Under the pieces are notes generated by a model. It ran no database searches. It was not told where the DNA came from and saw only the letters and a list, made by a program, of their open reading frames with translations. Positions 1-11,290 of a stretch of 64,000 nucleotides of DNA are shown in pieces. Both the position numbers and the translations under genes were made by a program. Position 1 is the first letter of the stretch. Every line of letters begins with the position of its first letter. The stretch spans positions 75,910,260-75,974,259 of the forward strand of contig CM042032.1 of NCBI GenBank assembly GCA_023525975.1. The letters are read 5' to 3'. The DNA is from Smallanthus sonchifolius. Its lineage: Eukaryota; Streptophyta; Magnoliopsida; Asterales; Asteraceae.

Positions 1-13
1 TCGTTTGCAGGTT

Positions 14-51
14 AGGGCTTACGTCATAACCCTCTAAGGGCTTACGTCATA
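14..51. repeat. short tandem duplication at the window edge
   Basis: A 15 bp word, AGGGCTTACGTCATA, occurs at 14-28 and again at 37-51. The next 150 bp hold two diverged copies of a motif built around CGTTTG and GTCGAA. This looks like the edge of a repeat that continues outside the window. No gene is visible in 1-207. Confidence 0.5.
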
Positions 52-215
52 GCCTCGTACCTTTAAACGGACGTTTGGGGAATTGTCGAACGACCATTTG
101 AATGTTAGGCCACGTTTAAGTGGCCGTTTGAGGATTCGTCGAATGGTTGTTTGAGGTTTAAGGGAGTGTAGCTATAGCAACACCCTTTCACAACACATTT
201 GACTTGGTATATGCG

Positions 216-1054
216 CAGTGGCGGATTCAAGATTTTTTGTTAGCGGGTGCACAAAATGGGTCATCTTATATTCTTACAATGGATGGGTCGGGTATAAAAA
301 ATTATTAAATTGTAGCAAAAAAATTTAACTTCCAGGATTATAACATGCCTTTAAGTAATAATAAAGACAACCAAACCGTCCACAATATATAATATTTTAA
401 CAGCGTATAAGTTTAGAGTCTCAAATGGTCTAACCTCGTAAGTCACGACATGAGATGCAAATTTACTCATTCACAAAGCTTCCCAACCTTTCAATCACTA
501 AATATACTAAATATAATCTGAAAAAATAAAAATAACATAAATAAACCAATAGCAAAATAACCATAATGAATCTGGGATTTGGAGCTGCTAAGGGGATGCG
601 GAATGCACAAATATAAATTCGAAGCAGAAGATAAATGCATAACCATTAGGAATCTCACCTCTCGGGTTTTCGACTTGAACTGCTTCGATGTCAATAAGTT
701 TGGTTGCCGATTTGAAGAGACCTAATGAACTCGGCAGCCTTCAAGTCCTTTAATCGAAATCAGATGGAGATGGATAATCGATAATTTTGGAATTGCGATG
801 GATATTGGATGATTTTGGAATGCGCTAAAAATTTGGGAGCGGAAACGAACAGGCGGTGGCGGTGATTGGGATAAATTATTACTGGACTAAAAGTCTATTT
901 TTTTCCTTTAATTTACTTTGGGCTGGGTGCCTTTAAAAGGCTTTTAACAAAAGATTAAGGTGGCCTAAAGTTTTCATTACATAAAATTACACTAGAAATT
1001 TGTTCTTGAGGGGGTGCCTCTGCCCCCCCTAAAGCCTTCTTCCATCTGCCCCTG
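216..1054. mobile_element. non-autonomous hAT-type DNA transposon (MITE-like)
   Basis: The element is 839 bp. Its left end is CAGTGGCGGATTCAAGA and the reverse complement of its right end is CAGGGGCAGATGGAAGA, 13 of 17 bases alike. It is flanked by a perfect 8 bp target duplication, TATATGCG, at 208-215 and 1055-1062. An 8 bp duplication with a CAGTGGCGGA-like end is typical of hAT elements. No transposase frame is present, so it would need an autonomous partner. It lies about 1.7 kb downstream of the TCP gene. Confidence 0.85.
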
Positions 1055-1062
1055 TATATGCG

Positions 1063-2640
1063 CAAATTTTAACTAAATTTCTCTGAATTCCAATATGAAG
1101 TATTGTATAATTTTATGATTAAACATTACCAAATTTTATCTCAATTAACCGGCATTTGTAAATCAATTCACATACAAGTAGAAAGATAATTTTTCGAATA
1201 GCAATAGCCTTTAGGAATCTAAGATTACAGCATGTTAACCAGTACCGTATGTTATTCAGACACTAGGGCGAAAAAAAGACTACAATTTACATGTGTCAAT
1301 GCTGAAATGATTAATAATTTTCTCCGGTTGATGAATATATAAAGTTTCATATGGTGCATAAGTTTTGTCATAAATGTCAAACAAGGTATCAATCTGGATA
1401 TTATATTTCAGAGTAAAAGTTACACTAAACAAAATAACTTTCATCATAAATATAGATTAAGATTCTTAGCATTTTTAGTGTCTATTGAACTCCTTAAACC
1501 TGATTTGTCTTGTACATAGAAAGATAAAATGAGTTTATTTCTTTTTTGCTCAACTTATAAGTTAAATCCCTAAATTTTATTGTCTTATTTTAAAATCAGC
1601 TCCTTGTATATAGGTTGAATAAGACAAAGAAGAAAGGATTAAACAATTACACAAAATAATAAAAAAATAATTAAGAGACATCATCCATAAATAATGATGA
1701 AAGTTGGTTGGATTAACCCAACATTAGACTTAAAAGTTAGTTCTACGCATCAATATATGATCACATATTCAAATTATGAGCCGTTTCTTGAATCTGCAAG
1801 GGAGTTACATTAATTCAACACTTAATCTATACTTAAGGCATTATCTTTAATCTAATTCTTTGTCACATGCATTGTCTGGTATGTGTCAGCCATTCAAACC
1901 CCATTTAAAGAACTTCAATAGATAAAATACAACATATATTGTTAGATATCAAGCAGCAAAACACGAATACATGATTGTTTACCTCAACAAAGATCGACTC
2001 TTTATGTTTTATTATAAAAACTCGACACTCGCAAAACAACTTGTATTATCCCTATTTATGCTAGAAAAAAAACCAAGCTGATCCTAATCTGATACTAACT
2101 CAAATAAACCATCTGATAAACATAAACAAACTGATAAATATTAAACCTATAATCTAGAATACTTAAATACTTCAAACACTTGGATATTTATCCAATTTCG
2201 AATCGAACTATTGATCTTCAGAATTTACGCCTTCAGAATCAACTCCCTATTACATTTCAACTTGAGCATGATAACCGTGATATATATACACACACAGAGA
2301 GAAAGAAATGAAGAAGATGAAAAGTAGTCAAGTTTGCATCATGGTTATAAATTCTAACAATCTCAACTGCAAATTATAACCTTAATAGATAGATGTTTAT
2401 GAACCAATATGTTTCAAGACGTTAAAGGTATCATCGTCTAGAGAATGGGACTGAATAATGATTGTTAAATCATTACAATCTATAAAGGATATTAGTAAAT
2501 AAAGTTCCTTAATATTTAAGCACAACAATTATGGGCTTACATCTCTAAACTCCAGCTCCATCAAACAAATTCTTGGTGGGGATCACCAAATCCGGTTGCT
2601 AGGTAATTAAAACCGCCCAATGATTTTCTCACTCGCAATT
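1063..2640. other. intergenic DNA downstream of the TCP gene
   Basis: About 1.6 kb of AT-rich sequence with no convincing reading frame, RNA gene or repeat ends. The part next to 2640 is probably the distal 3' UTR of the minus-strand TCP gene, but no clear polyadenylation signal could be chosen. Confidence 0.5.
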
Positions 2641-2749
2641 CTGTTATCCAAAACAAACAAATAATTAAACAATCACTGAGATCATGCATACCCGATTCGG
2701 AAAACACAAGATATAAATGTGTCAGTACTTAAATGACTAATTAATGTAC
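2641..2749 (-). other. possible 3' UTR intron of the TCP gene
   Basis: On the minus strand a donor-like AGAG|GTACATT sits 33 bp after the TCP stop codon. A T-rich tract ending GGATAACAG gives an acceptor 109 bp later. The size and the pyrimidine tract fit a small plant intron. It would not change the protein. This is inference from splice-site appearance only. Confidence 0.35.
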
Positions 2750-2781
2750 CTCTTGTGAATCTAAACACTGCTGCTCATGAG

Positions 2782-3729
2782 CTATTGCAAATTTAGGAAA
2801 GTTGGGTACTTGATTTGGGAGCTTAAATCATTTGACACAAGAACATTGTGCTGATAACCATACAACACTGGAGATGACAACACGCTTTTTGGTTCCATAA
2901 TTGATTCACTAGCCCTTTCATTACTCCCCTTTTTTGATTCAATTTGACACCAAAAGCTTGATTGTGGGGTTACATTTGACTGTCTCACATCAAGCTTTTT
3001 GTTTTGCAATTTTTCTTTTGTCCTTTCCCTAGCTCTTGCTCTTGCCTCTGCTCTTGACAGATTAACATCAACTACAGATCTGTATTTTCGCTTCTTTTTT
3101 CCGTCGACACACTTGGGTTCCGACTTCTTTTGCCTTTTATCTTCTTGATCATCTGGTCTTCTCTTGAGGGTTTCTTGAAAAACTACTTCACATTGATCAG
3201 TAGCTCCAGTAGAAGAACAGTGTTTCCTTTCTTCAACTAACTCCTTAATTGCTGTTTTCGACTTGGTAAAGAGCCAATCAAGGGTTTTGCTTGCTTTGTC
3301 AAACCCTAGCATATCTTGAAGATAAAAGAACTTTCTTGCAACCTCAATGGACATTCTGACCCTCCTATCTCTAGGGCCTTGAGAAGTGTGGATCTTGCTA
3401 TGGCCATCTTTCTTCATGTTTGCCATTTTTTTCTTAGAGGGATAAATTACTGACTCTAAAAGACTACTGTTATCATCGGAGTACTGAAAGCCAGACCCTT
3501 TACTAAGCTGCTGCTGTTGCTGTCTAACCATAATATTGTCTGGGAAGACTGGAGGAGGAGCAAGATTGTTGTATGCATGAAAAAAACAATCTCGATTGAC
3601 AAACTGGTTGTTATGGTGGTGGTGATGGTTGAAGTGAATACCATCTTTTTCATGGTCAAAGAAAGAACTGGAAGGAGGGAAGACATGGATGGAGGAAGGA
3701 AACTGTTGAACAAGGTTTGAGGGAAACAT
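2782..3729 (-). CDS. CYC: CYCLOIDEA-like TCP transcription factor (CYC/TB1, ECE clade)
   Basis: An intact 315-residue nuclear transcription factor. The TCP DNA-binding and dimerisation domain spans about residues 107-165: a basic part with KKDGHSKIHTSQGPRDRRVR, then the helix-loop-helix with ARKFFYLQDMLGFDKASKTL and DWLF. A class II R domain rich in Arg and Ala (RAEARARARERTKEK) lies near 225-240, and an ECE-like QCEVV at 179-183. This combination defines the CYC/TB1 group, which controls axillary growth, flower symmetry and, in daisies, ray-floret identity. His (35-39) and Gln (70-74) runs lie in the N-terminal part. The length is normal for the family. I chose the first Met because the MFPSNLVQQFPSS start resembles Asteraceae CYC proteins. 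It is the only intact host gene here. The family call is firm; CYC2-clade membership is likely but untested. Confidence 0.93.
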   Translation of the reverse strand: MFPSNLVQQFPSSIHVFPPSSSFFDHEKDGIHFNHHHHHNNQFVNRDCFFHAYNNLAPPPVFPDNIMVRQQQQQLSKGSGFQYSDDNSSLLESVIYPSKKKMANMKKDGHSKIHTSQGPRDRRVRMSIEVARKFFYLQDMLGFDKASKTLDWLFTKSKTAIKELVEERKHCSSTGATDQCEVVFQETLKRRPDDQEDKRQKKSEPKCVDGKKKRKYRSVVDVNLSRAEARARARERTKEKLQNKKLDVRQSNVTPQSSFWCQIESKKGSNERASESIMEPKSVLSSPVLYGYQHNVLVSNDLSSQIKYPTFLNLQ

Positions 3730-4029
3730 TGAATATTTTAGAAAGAAAATCTGAAAAATATTAATAATTAATTGAGAAGCTCAGCAATAGGTTTATTGAT
3801 TCAAGTAAAGCTACGAAGGCTAGTTTGAATATGAGGACTTCTTCTCCTCCTTACCGCTTTACACTATGCATCTTCCCTTTTAGGGCACAATTTAAGTGTT
3901 CATGTTCATTCCCCAAAAAGTTAAAAAACTTTTTTAGTTAGTATTGTACTCCAAAAGGACCACAATGGCATATATATTAGCTCATTGTAGAAATAAAATA
4001 TGAGTATCAGTAGGTAAATATTATATATT
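3730..4029 (-). promoter_or_regulatory. proximal upstream region of the TCP gene, cut by a Copia insertion
   Basis: These 300 bp are all that remains directly upstream of the TCP start before the Copia target duplication. A TATATATG-like box on the minus strand at about 3968-3977 is a possible TATA element some 240 bp from the ATG. Removing the Copia joins this region to sequence starting at 8232, so the ancestral promoter continued there for about 145 bp before older Copia debris. Confidence 0.4.
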
Positions 4030-4034
4030 CTAAT

Positions 4035-4174
4035 TATTAGACTATCATACTTTTGTACCACATTTATATATTATTGATAGTGTAGGGTGATTAGTTGTCA
4101 ATTATGTAATATCTTGTATCTATAAATATTGGTGAATCAATGAGAAGGGGCAAGGATTTTGAACCATTCTATTA
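4035..4174 (+). repeat. 5' LTR of the Ale-like Copia
   Basis: 140 bp, matched by the copy at 8087-8226. It contains a TATA box, TATAAATA, at 4121-4128. It ends CTATTA just before the primer site. Confidence 0.93.
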
Positions 4175-4186
4175 TGGTATCAGAGC
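4175..4186 (+). promoter_or_regulatory. primer binding site (tRNA-iMet type)
   Basis: TGGTATCAGAGC abuts the 5' LTR with no spacer. This is the standard plant Copia minus-strand primer site. Confidence 0.93.
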
Positions 4187-4378
4187 CTAGTTCTCTGATT
4201 TCCTAAAATAAAAAAAGAAAAAAAAGATCGTATTTCCTCCTCAAACCCTAATACTGCCGTCAGCTTCTCCCTCCAGCAGCTTCTTCCGTTAGCTTCTTCC
4301 CTCCAGCCCTAGCGTACAGCCACTTCTTCCTTCCCAAATTGATTACCTATTCTGCCTTTCTCCTCCCTCCGATTGACA

Positions 4379-4878
4379 ATGGACAAGCTTCACCCAGTCG
4401 TGACAGTCACCAACACTGCCCTACACACTGCCACCTCTCAACAGAATGAAAAACCCACAAACTCAGCTCCTTTTTTCTAGAACCAGCAACAATACAAAGA
4501 TGCTAATCGCGGGTACTAAGAGCAACGTGGCAGGGGCAGGGGTAGTCCGGGCCATGGACGCGGTCGTTCACGAGGACGTGGTGGTTTCACCAATAGCTGC
4601 CAGTTCTCTTCACCACAACAACAGCAACCCTAGATGCCGACCCAACATCCCTAGATGCCCAATGCTCCTCAGAACTGGACATGGTCACCACCAGGTTGGG
4701 CCACTCCTCCATGTCCTTACCCAACTGGTCCACCGAACCGATCTCAGACACGTCCCGGATCATCTCAAGGTGCTGGTATACTCGGAGCTGCTCCTGCACA
4801 AGCCTATACAACTTCTGATCAGTACTTTACACCTACAAACTTAGATCAAGCCATGCATACGATGACCCTGAATTCGGA
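4379..4878 (+). pseudogene. gag: Copia gag remnant with internal deletion
   Basis: The frame opens at the ATG at 4379 and carries the usual short gag N-terminus, then jumps to the Gln- and Arg/Gly-rich gag tail. The central capsid part of the family, normally some 200 residues, is missing. Four in-frame stops interrupt it. The same frame runs on to WYMD of the protease active-site region, where a small deletion near 4897 shifts it. Confidence 0.75.
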
Positions 4879-7800
4879 TCAGAATTGGTATATGGATATG
4901 GTGCCACCAATCATATGACCAACACGACAGGTAACTTTTCATTTTATTTCAATAATAGTATTTCGAACCATATTGTCGTTGGCAACGGTTCCAAAATTCC
5001 AATCAACGGGATGGGGCACACCACACTCAAACCACCCTACCCACCCTTGAAAATAGATAATGCTCTTTTTGCCCCACATTTAATCAAAAATCTTTTATCC
5101 GTTCGTCGCTTAACAACCGATAATAAAATTTCAATCGAATTTGACCCATTTGGTTTTCTTGTGAAGGACTTCCAAACACGGATTCCTATCCTCCAATGTA
5201 ACAGCACCAAACCTCTCTATCCTTTTACCTTGCCATCCTCCGCTACATTCACAAGTCCTTCCACCTTTGCTGCACTGTCTCAAGATCTTTGGCACTACCG
5301 CCTGGGACATCCTAACTCTGCTTTATTACGTTCTTTGAATAAACAAAACCTTATTTCTGTTAGGAAACTTTCTGATAAGCATGTATGTCAGTCTTGTGTT
5401 TTTGGCAAGCATGTTAAATTGCCGTTTTATGAAATTTTATCTACTACTCTATTTCCTTTTGATATTATACATAGTGAATTGTGGACCTCTCCCATTCAAA
5501 GCTCGGGAGGTCATTGATATTACATTTTATTTCTTGATGATCATACAAACTTTTTATGGACCTACCCACTAAGCAACAAATCTAGCGTCTTCTATCTTTC
5601 TCAACTTTCATCGTTTAATTAAAACACAATTTGAACGCGACATAAAATGTTTCCAATGTGATAATGGCACAGAATACAATAATAAATCCTTTCACAGCTT
5701 TTGTTCCCAACATGGTATGATTTTTCGTTTCTCCTGTCCCCACACGTCCTCCCAAAATGGGAAGGTCGAACGTAATATCCGTTCAATTAACAACATCATT
5801 CGTACCTTACTCACCCATGCTTCCTTTCCTACCAAGTTTTGGCATCATGCTCTTCAAATGGCCAATTACCTTCTCAACATCCTTCCTAGTAAAACCAAAC
5901 AAAATCAAACACCCATCGCCCTTCTCTACAACAAATCTCCCTCATACTCTCACCTACGCACCTTCGGGTGCCTCTGCTACCCATTTATTCCCTCTACTAC
6001 TTTCAACAAACTCCAAAATCGGTCCTCTCCGTGCGTCTTTCTAGGGTACCCCTCCAATCATAGGGGGTACAAATGCTACGAACTCTCCACTAATAAAATT
6101 ATTATTTCTCGACATGTCATCTTCGATGAAACTATCTTTCCTTTCTCCACTTTACACACCTCTCCTCCTTCCTACGAGTTCCTACGTTCCCAGTCCCAAA
6201 CCGATCCTCATCCCTCACTTTGGGATTATGTTGCTTCCTCCACACCCTCCCCCACACGGCCAGTTCCCACCCCATCCTCCCCGGCTTCATCACCGGCCCG
6301 TTCCACGGCCCCCAACCCCCCGTCCTCCATGCCCCTCCAAACATACTCTCGTCACCCCAAACCACCAGCTCAGCCCCTCTCTGACCAGCCTCAACCAGCC
6401 AACCCCACTACTCTCAACCGCCATCCCCACCACCACCACCACCTCCACCCCACCTGCTTGCACTATGACTACGCGAAGTATGGCTGGCATTTCCAAACCA
6501 AAACCCACTCTCAATCTTTATGCTTCCCCATCTATCGAACCCTTTCCTAAAAACCCGACCGAAGCCTTAGCCAACCAAATTTGGAACCGTTCCATGACAG
6601 ATGAGTTTAACGCTCTTATCGAAAATAAGACTTGGGAGTTAGTACCTCGTTACCACGGAATGAACATTATCAGATGCATGTGGATTTGTAAACATAAAAC
6701 AAAATTAGATGGGTCACTTGAATGTTACAAAGCATAGTTAGTTTGTGATGGCAGGTCTCAGCAAGTAGGGGTGGATTGTGATAAAACTTTCAGTCCTGTG
6801 GTCAAACCCGCCACCATACGTAGCGTTCTCAGCATAGCACTTTTCCATGGTTGGGAAATTAACCAACTTGATGTGAAGAATGCTTTCCTTCACGGCCACT
6901 TGTCTGAGACGGTTTACATGCACCACTCTATGGGCTTTCGGGATTCTTGACTCCCTCACCATGTTTACAGGCTGAAACGATCATTATATGGGTTGAAACA
7001 AGCCCCAAAAGCGTGGTACCAATGCTTTACCAACTATGTTACTACATTGGGTTTCAGGCATAGCTCGTGTGATAATTTACTCTTCATTTATAGACACGGG
7101 TCGGACACTGCTTATCTACTACTTTATGTTGATGATATTATACTCACTACCTCACCATCATCTCTTAAGAAAATATTATGTCTAGTCTCTCATCCGAATT
7201 CGCTATGAAGGATCTTGGCCCTCTAAGTTATTTTTTAGGCATCTCGATGACCGGAGACACCAACGGGCTCTTCTTCTCTCAGGCTAAATATGTCTCTGAC
7301 AGTTTGGCAAGCGCCAAGATGAATGATTGTAATCTTGTTCACACTCCGGTTGACACCACCGGTAAGTTGAGTGCCACTACCGGAGACTTATTTGATGACC
7401 TGACCACTTATAGGAGCTTAGTAGGAGCCCTACAATACCTGACGTTCACCCGCCCCGACATCTCTTATGCCGTCTAGCAAATACGCATGCACATGCATGC
7501 CCCTCGCACCTCTCATTTTCATGCGTTAAAACGCATCCTCAGGTATGTTAAGGGTACTTTGCAGATGGGTCTTTACATGAGACGCTGCTCAATCTCTACT
7601 CTCATATCCTACACTGATGCTGACTTGCCGGGTTGTCCGGACACACGCCGTTCCATTTTGGGTTATTGTGTCTACCTTGGTGATAACCTTATATCATAGT
7701 CATCCAAACGATAAACTACAATCTCGCGCTCTAGTGCCGAAGCCGAATACCGAGGGTTGGCTAATGTGGTTGCCGAAATTTGTTGGATTTGCAACTTGCT

Positions 7801-8074
7801 TCTAGAGTTGGGCCGTTCCCCTACCCGTACATCCCTTGTTTATTGTGATAATATCAGTGCCATCTATCTGTCCGGGAATCCTATTCAGCATCAACGAACT
7901 AAGCACATAGAGATTGATATACATTTCATTCGGGAAAAGGTGCAACGAGGCCAAATCCGTGTTTTACACGTTCCTTCTCGCTACCAGCTAGCAGACTTCT
8001 TCACTAAAGGGTTACCGCGTGCTTTATTTGATGATTTCAGATCCAGTCTAAGCATTCGACATCCACCTCCTTAG
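4879..8074 (+). pseudogene. pol: Copia pol: protease, integrase, reverse transcriptase, RNase H
   Basis: Protease remains: GATNHMT after a frame shift, with the active-site Asp region damaged. Integrase: WHYRLGHP with paired cysteines (CQSC) near 5390, and the core up to SQNGKVERN near 5750. Reverse transcriptase: TWELVPR near 6630, INQLDVKNAFLHGHLSE near 6870, LYGLKQAPKAWYQ near 7000 and LLYVDDIILT near 7130. RNase H tail: VYCDNISAIYLSGNP and RTKHIEIDIHFIREKV near 7850-7940. At least six stops or shifts separate the open pieces (5517, 5717, 6550, 6735, 6950, 7208, 7477). The motifs fit the Ale lineage. Confidence 0.9.
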
Positions 8075-8226
8075 GCTGAGGGGTTATATTAGACTACCAT
8101 ACTTTTGTACTATATTTATATATTATAGATAGTGTAGGGTGATTAGTTTTCATTTATGTAATATCTTGTATCTATAAATATTGGTGAATCAATGAGAAGG
8201 GGCAAGGATTTTGAACCATTCTACTA
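8073..8226 (+). repeat. polypurine tract and 3' LTR of the Ale-like Copia
   Basis: The purine-rich GGCTGAGGGG precedes the 3' LTR, which runs 8087-8226 and begins TATTAG. It matches the 5' LTR closely and ends just before the CTAAT target duplication. Confidence 0.9.
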
Positions 8227-8376
8227 CTAATTTATTACATAGCTTTGATTGAAATGGTATAATTTGACTAAAAGGGCACAATAACAAGAGGGTAAATTCA
8301 CAAAAGAACGAGTACACTTAGTTAAATTGGAATACCACACGGATCACTAATCTAATCAATCAAGCATTAATTTATG

Positions 8377-9960
8377 GGTTCGATTTGAGATCCAAAGAAA
8401 GAAAAAAGAATATCAACCGAGTTGCACCTTGCTATTCGTTTGTTAAAATCCAATATCGAGTTTTCAATAGTAAAATCAAAAGTGTTGAAGAGACTCTCAA
8501 TGTTAAGTTCAATGGATCCTTCACAACTTCAATCCTTGCAATTCATGTCACATTATTTGATCTTGATATTTTAGGGATTCCATCCATTGTATAAAATGGT
8601 GCTCCAATAGAATTAAGAGAAAATAATCCAAATTTGAGACAATGTTCACAAGCCATTAGTTGCTCCATCATATATCATCTCTATTCCAACTGAAAAAGAA
8701 ACTGTTAAAGTGCCCATATCTACTGATATCTTCACTAAAGGATCCTAAATACTAAGAGTACCAATTAATACTCTACTGGCAGAAAATCTTTCTTCGAGTG
8801 CAACTGATGATGTCTCCACTTATGCTTCCTCATCTCTCCCTGAACCAATATTTTTATGACCACATCCAAAGGATCAAATTCTGTGTGGCTTATACAAAGG
8901 TGTACAAAGCAGACACATCATAGCGAAGACTTGCTATCTTGCTGCTTTTTTTTTTCAAATTGAACCGTCCAAAGGAAAGATGTTATGCAAGAATACATGT
9001 AGTTGGGTTGACGTTATGCAAGAAGAACCATAACAATTTCAAAGGAAAGACGTCTGGGTTGTTGGCATGCTTGCTGTAGCTAAGCTTCCCATTGGAACAA
9101 AATGGGTTTTCAAGAATAAGAAAAATGAACTAGGTATAATCATCATAGAACAGAGCAGTGTTAGTGCTCCAAGTATATTCACAAGAGTAGGGATTCGAAT
9201 ATGATGAAACCTTTGCACCTATAGGGAAACTTGAAGCAATTCGAATCTTCTTGGCGTTTTTTATATCTTATAATTTGAAGGTCTACCAGATGGATGTCAA
9301 AAGTGTTTTTCTATATGAGAAGCTCAAAGAATACGTATATATATGCCTGCCTCGTAGGTTTGAGGATGCTCATCATCCTAACTATATCTTCAAATTTGAC
9401 AAAGCTCTCTATAGGTTAAAACAAGCTCTAAGGGCCTAATAGAAAACCTTATCATCTTTCTTATTATCAAATGATCATTTGATAATACTATGTTTCTGAA
9501 AAGAACTGAGAATGATGTATCATTGTTCAAATCTATGTAGATGACATAATTTTTAGATCAACAAAAGACAAACAACTTAAGGAGTTAATGCGATCTAAAT
9601 TCGAAATGAGTTCTATAAGAGAACTCACTTATTTCTTAGGATTGAAATTAACTCAAACATACGTACAAAGGAATTTTTCTAAATGAATCAAAGTACATTA
9701 AAGATATTCCTTGTGGGTTTGACCTCAAAGATTACAAACCCCATATTACACCTATGAGCTCATTAGTGTCTCTTCATCCTAATCTTGAAGGAGAGATTGT
9801 TGATTATACTCTATACAGAGAATGATTAGATCCCTAATTATGAAGTATATGATGACGTTAGGAGTATCACAATGAGCACAAATTATTGTAGCAGTTTACT
9901 CAAGTGGTGGCAATGATCATTATTTTGTATTCAGTGGTTTAAGGGAGATTATTGAGTTTA
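8377..9960 (+). pseudogene. pol: degenerate second Copia pol fragment
   Basis: Weathered Copia coding sequence in several frames. Integrase end: RVFNSKIKSVEETLNVKF near 8460-8520. Reverse transcriptase start: GTKWVFKNKKNELG near 9100. Then VYQMDVKSVFLYEKLKEYVY and ALYRLKQALRA at 9280-9440, IYVDDIIFRS near 9530-9565, and LTYFLGLKLTQT near 9625. Many stops are present. No LTR pair could be assigned. The long integrase extension and the CAACTGAT motifs downstream suggest a SIRE or Tork type, but this is uncertain. Confidence 0.75.
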
Positions 9961-10179
9961 AAATCATATGGAACAAAACTAAATAAGTTGAATAGTTGTG
10001 CAACTTAAGTGATGTATCAGCTGGAAGAGTACTCAAAGATAATAAAGATGTTGATGTTATGCCACTATTGCTACTCAAGACTTGTTACAACTGGTTAGTT
10101 GATATCTGATATACTCATGGGTTTGTTATTAATGAGGAGATACGACTGATGCAAAAAAACATTGAAGTTAATGAATGCT

Positions 10180-10445
10180 TGTTGCAACTGAAAAGGTTGC
10201 AAGTAAAGCATTTTCAAGAATGCAACTGATGATGAAGATCTAAAGAACATACTAATAAGATCCCAACTGATCGAACAACTCACTACTTGTATTAGAAGAG
10301 CATGTGTGCAAATAATCACCAACTGATTAGTTGCAGATAAAGAATGAGAGCATACAACTGATCATCATTATCCGGTGTGACTGATCAACCAACTGATTAG
10401 TTGCATGTGAAGAACTGCTATCATAAGAGAAGCAACTGATTGGCA
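10180..10445 (+). repeat. cluster of CAACTGAT palindrome half-sites
   Basis: CAACTGAT or a close variant occurs about seven times. Two copies form the full palindrome CAACTGATTAGTTG (near 10321 and 10391). It lies just after the degenerate Copia pol, in what should be that element's 3' non-coding part. Confidence 0.7.
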
Positions 10446-10459
10446 TTGTCAGGACGGTT

Positions 10460-10980
10460 ACGATAATGTTATTTGTCACTTTTAGAGTGACGAAAACTTG
10501 ATGTCACCTTCCGAGACGTGATATTCCTTTTTTGCATTGTCATTGTAAATTAGTTTAGCACAAAGTGATATTCACAACATAACCCACAGTCGTTGCGTCA
10601 CAACAACCACAACTAAACCCTAGCGTCGCCGCCGCCACAGGCAAGCGTCGCTCTCATCTCAACAGTCGCCGTCAACTTGCTCTCGCTAGGGTTCTCAGAA
10701 ACAACCTGCATTTGGAACCCTAGCCATCGTCGCAACAATCGCGACGCTACCGACCACTGTGTCGCCGCTCCACAACAATGCTATTCAAGAACAGTCTTGT
10801 ACGCAAGTCATACATTCATGTGAAAGAAACAATCGCACGAAAGTGACACTTTAGTGTGAAATCCAGATCAGACGCAAAGTTTCACCCATGTCACATGCTA
10901 GACAAACTTTCGTACGAAAGTTGGTTGCTCATGAGAAGACTCATACGAAAGACTTTAGCACGAAAGTTGCAGGTCAACCG
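10460..10980 (+). repeat. non-coding tract with ACTTTCGTACGAAAGT-type palindromes
   Basis: A GC-richer tract with no clear gene. A hairpin GTCACT..AGTGAC lies near 10475. The perfect 18 bp palindrome AACTTTCGTACGAAAGTT is at 10905-10922, and further ACGAAAG half-sites fall between 10835 and 10970. It probably belongs to the element whose LTR begins at 11148. Confidence 0.6.
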
Positions 10981-11147
10981 CCACAACAGGTGGCTCAAGA
11001 CTGTCGTCGGTCCACGGGCAGATACAACCTTCCTTCATTAGGGTTCAGTCCACCAACAACCACCATCACAACATGCCGCTGGATCTCATCTATATCTATC
11101 TTTACATTTCAAGCTACAATCCTTCTCGCGCTTAGCTTGCGGGGGAA

Positions 11148-11290
11148 TATTAGACCAATTATGTAATTGTATTATAGTTGAGGGTAGTGAAGTGTAATAT
11201 CTCTGTCTATATATAGAGACCCCTCGTTGTAACTCTAACACAACAATTATCAATACAATACAATATTCGTGGTTTGATTTAACTAGAGTA
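11148..11290 (+). mobile_element. 3' LTR-like remnant of a Copia element
   Basis: The purine run TTGCGGGGGAA directly precedes a TATTAG start, the same terminus as the Ale-like element. A TATATATA box lies near 11208, followed by a typical CAACAATTATC leader. The downstream end and a 5' partner were not found. Confidence 0.6.

Larger units (their letters stand above)
4035..8226 (+). mobile_element. Ty1/Copia LTR retrotransposon, Ale/Retrofit-like, defective
   Basis: A 4192 bp element bounded by 140 bp LTRs and a perfect 5 bp target duplication, CTAAT (4030-4034 and 8227-8231). Its LTRs begin TATTAG and end CTATTA or CTACTA instead of TG..CA. A tRNA-Met type primer site TGGTATCAGAGC follows the 5' LTR directly. 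Domain order Gag, protease, integrase, reverse transcriptase, RNase H is Copia-type. Stops, frameshifts and a large gag deletion show it is dead. The LTR pair is still very alike, so insertion was probably not ancient. Confidence 0.95.

Noticed and set aside
3456..3720. Frames on both strands overlapping the TCP gene
   Set aside because: Shadows of the TCP coding sequence, rich in codons complementary to its His and Gln runs.
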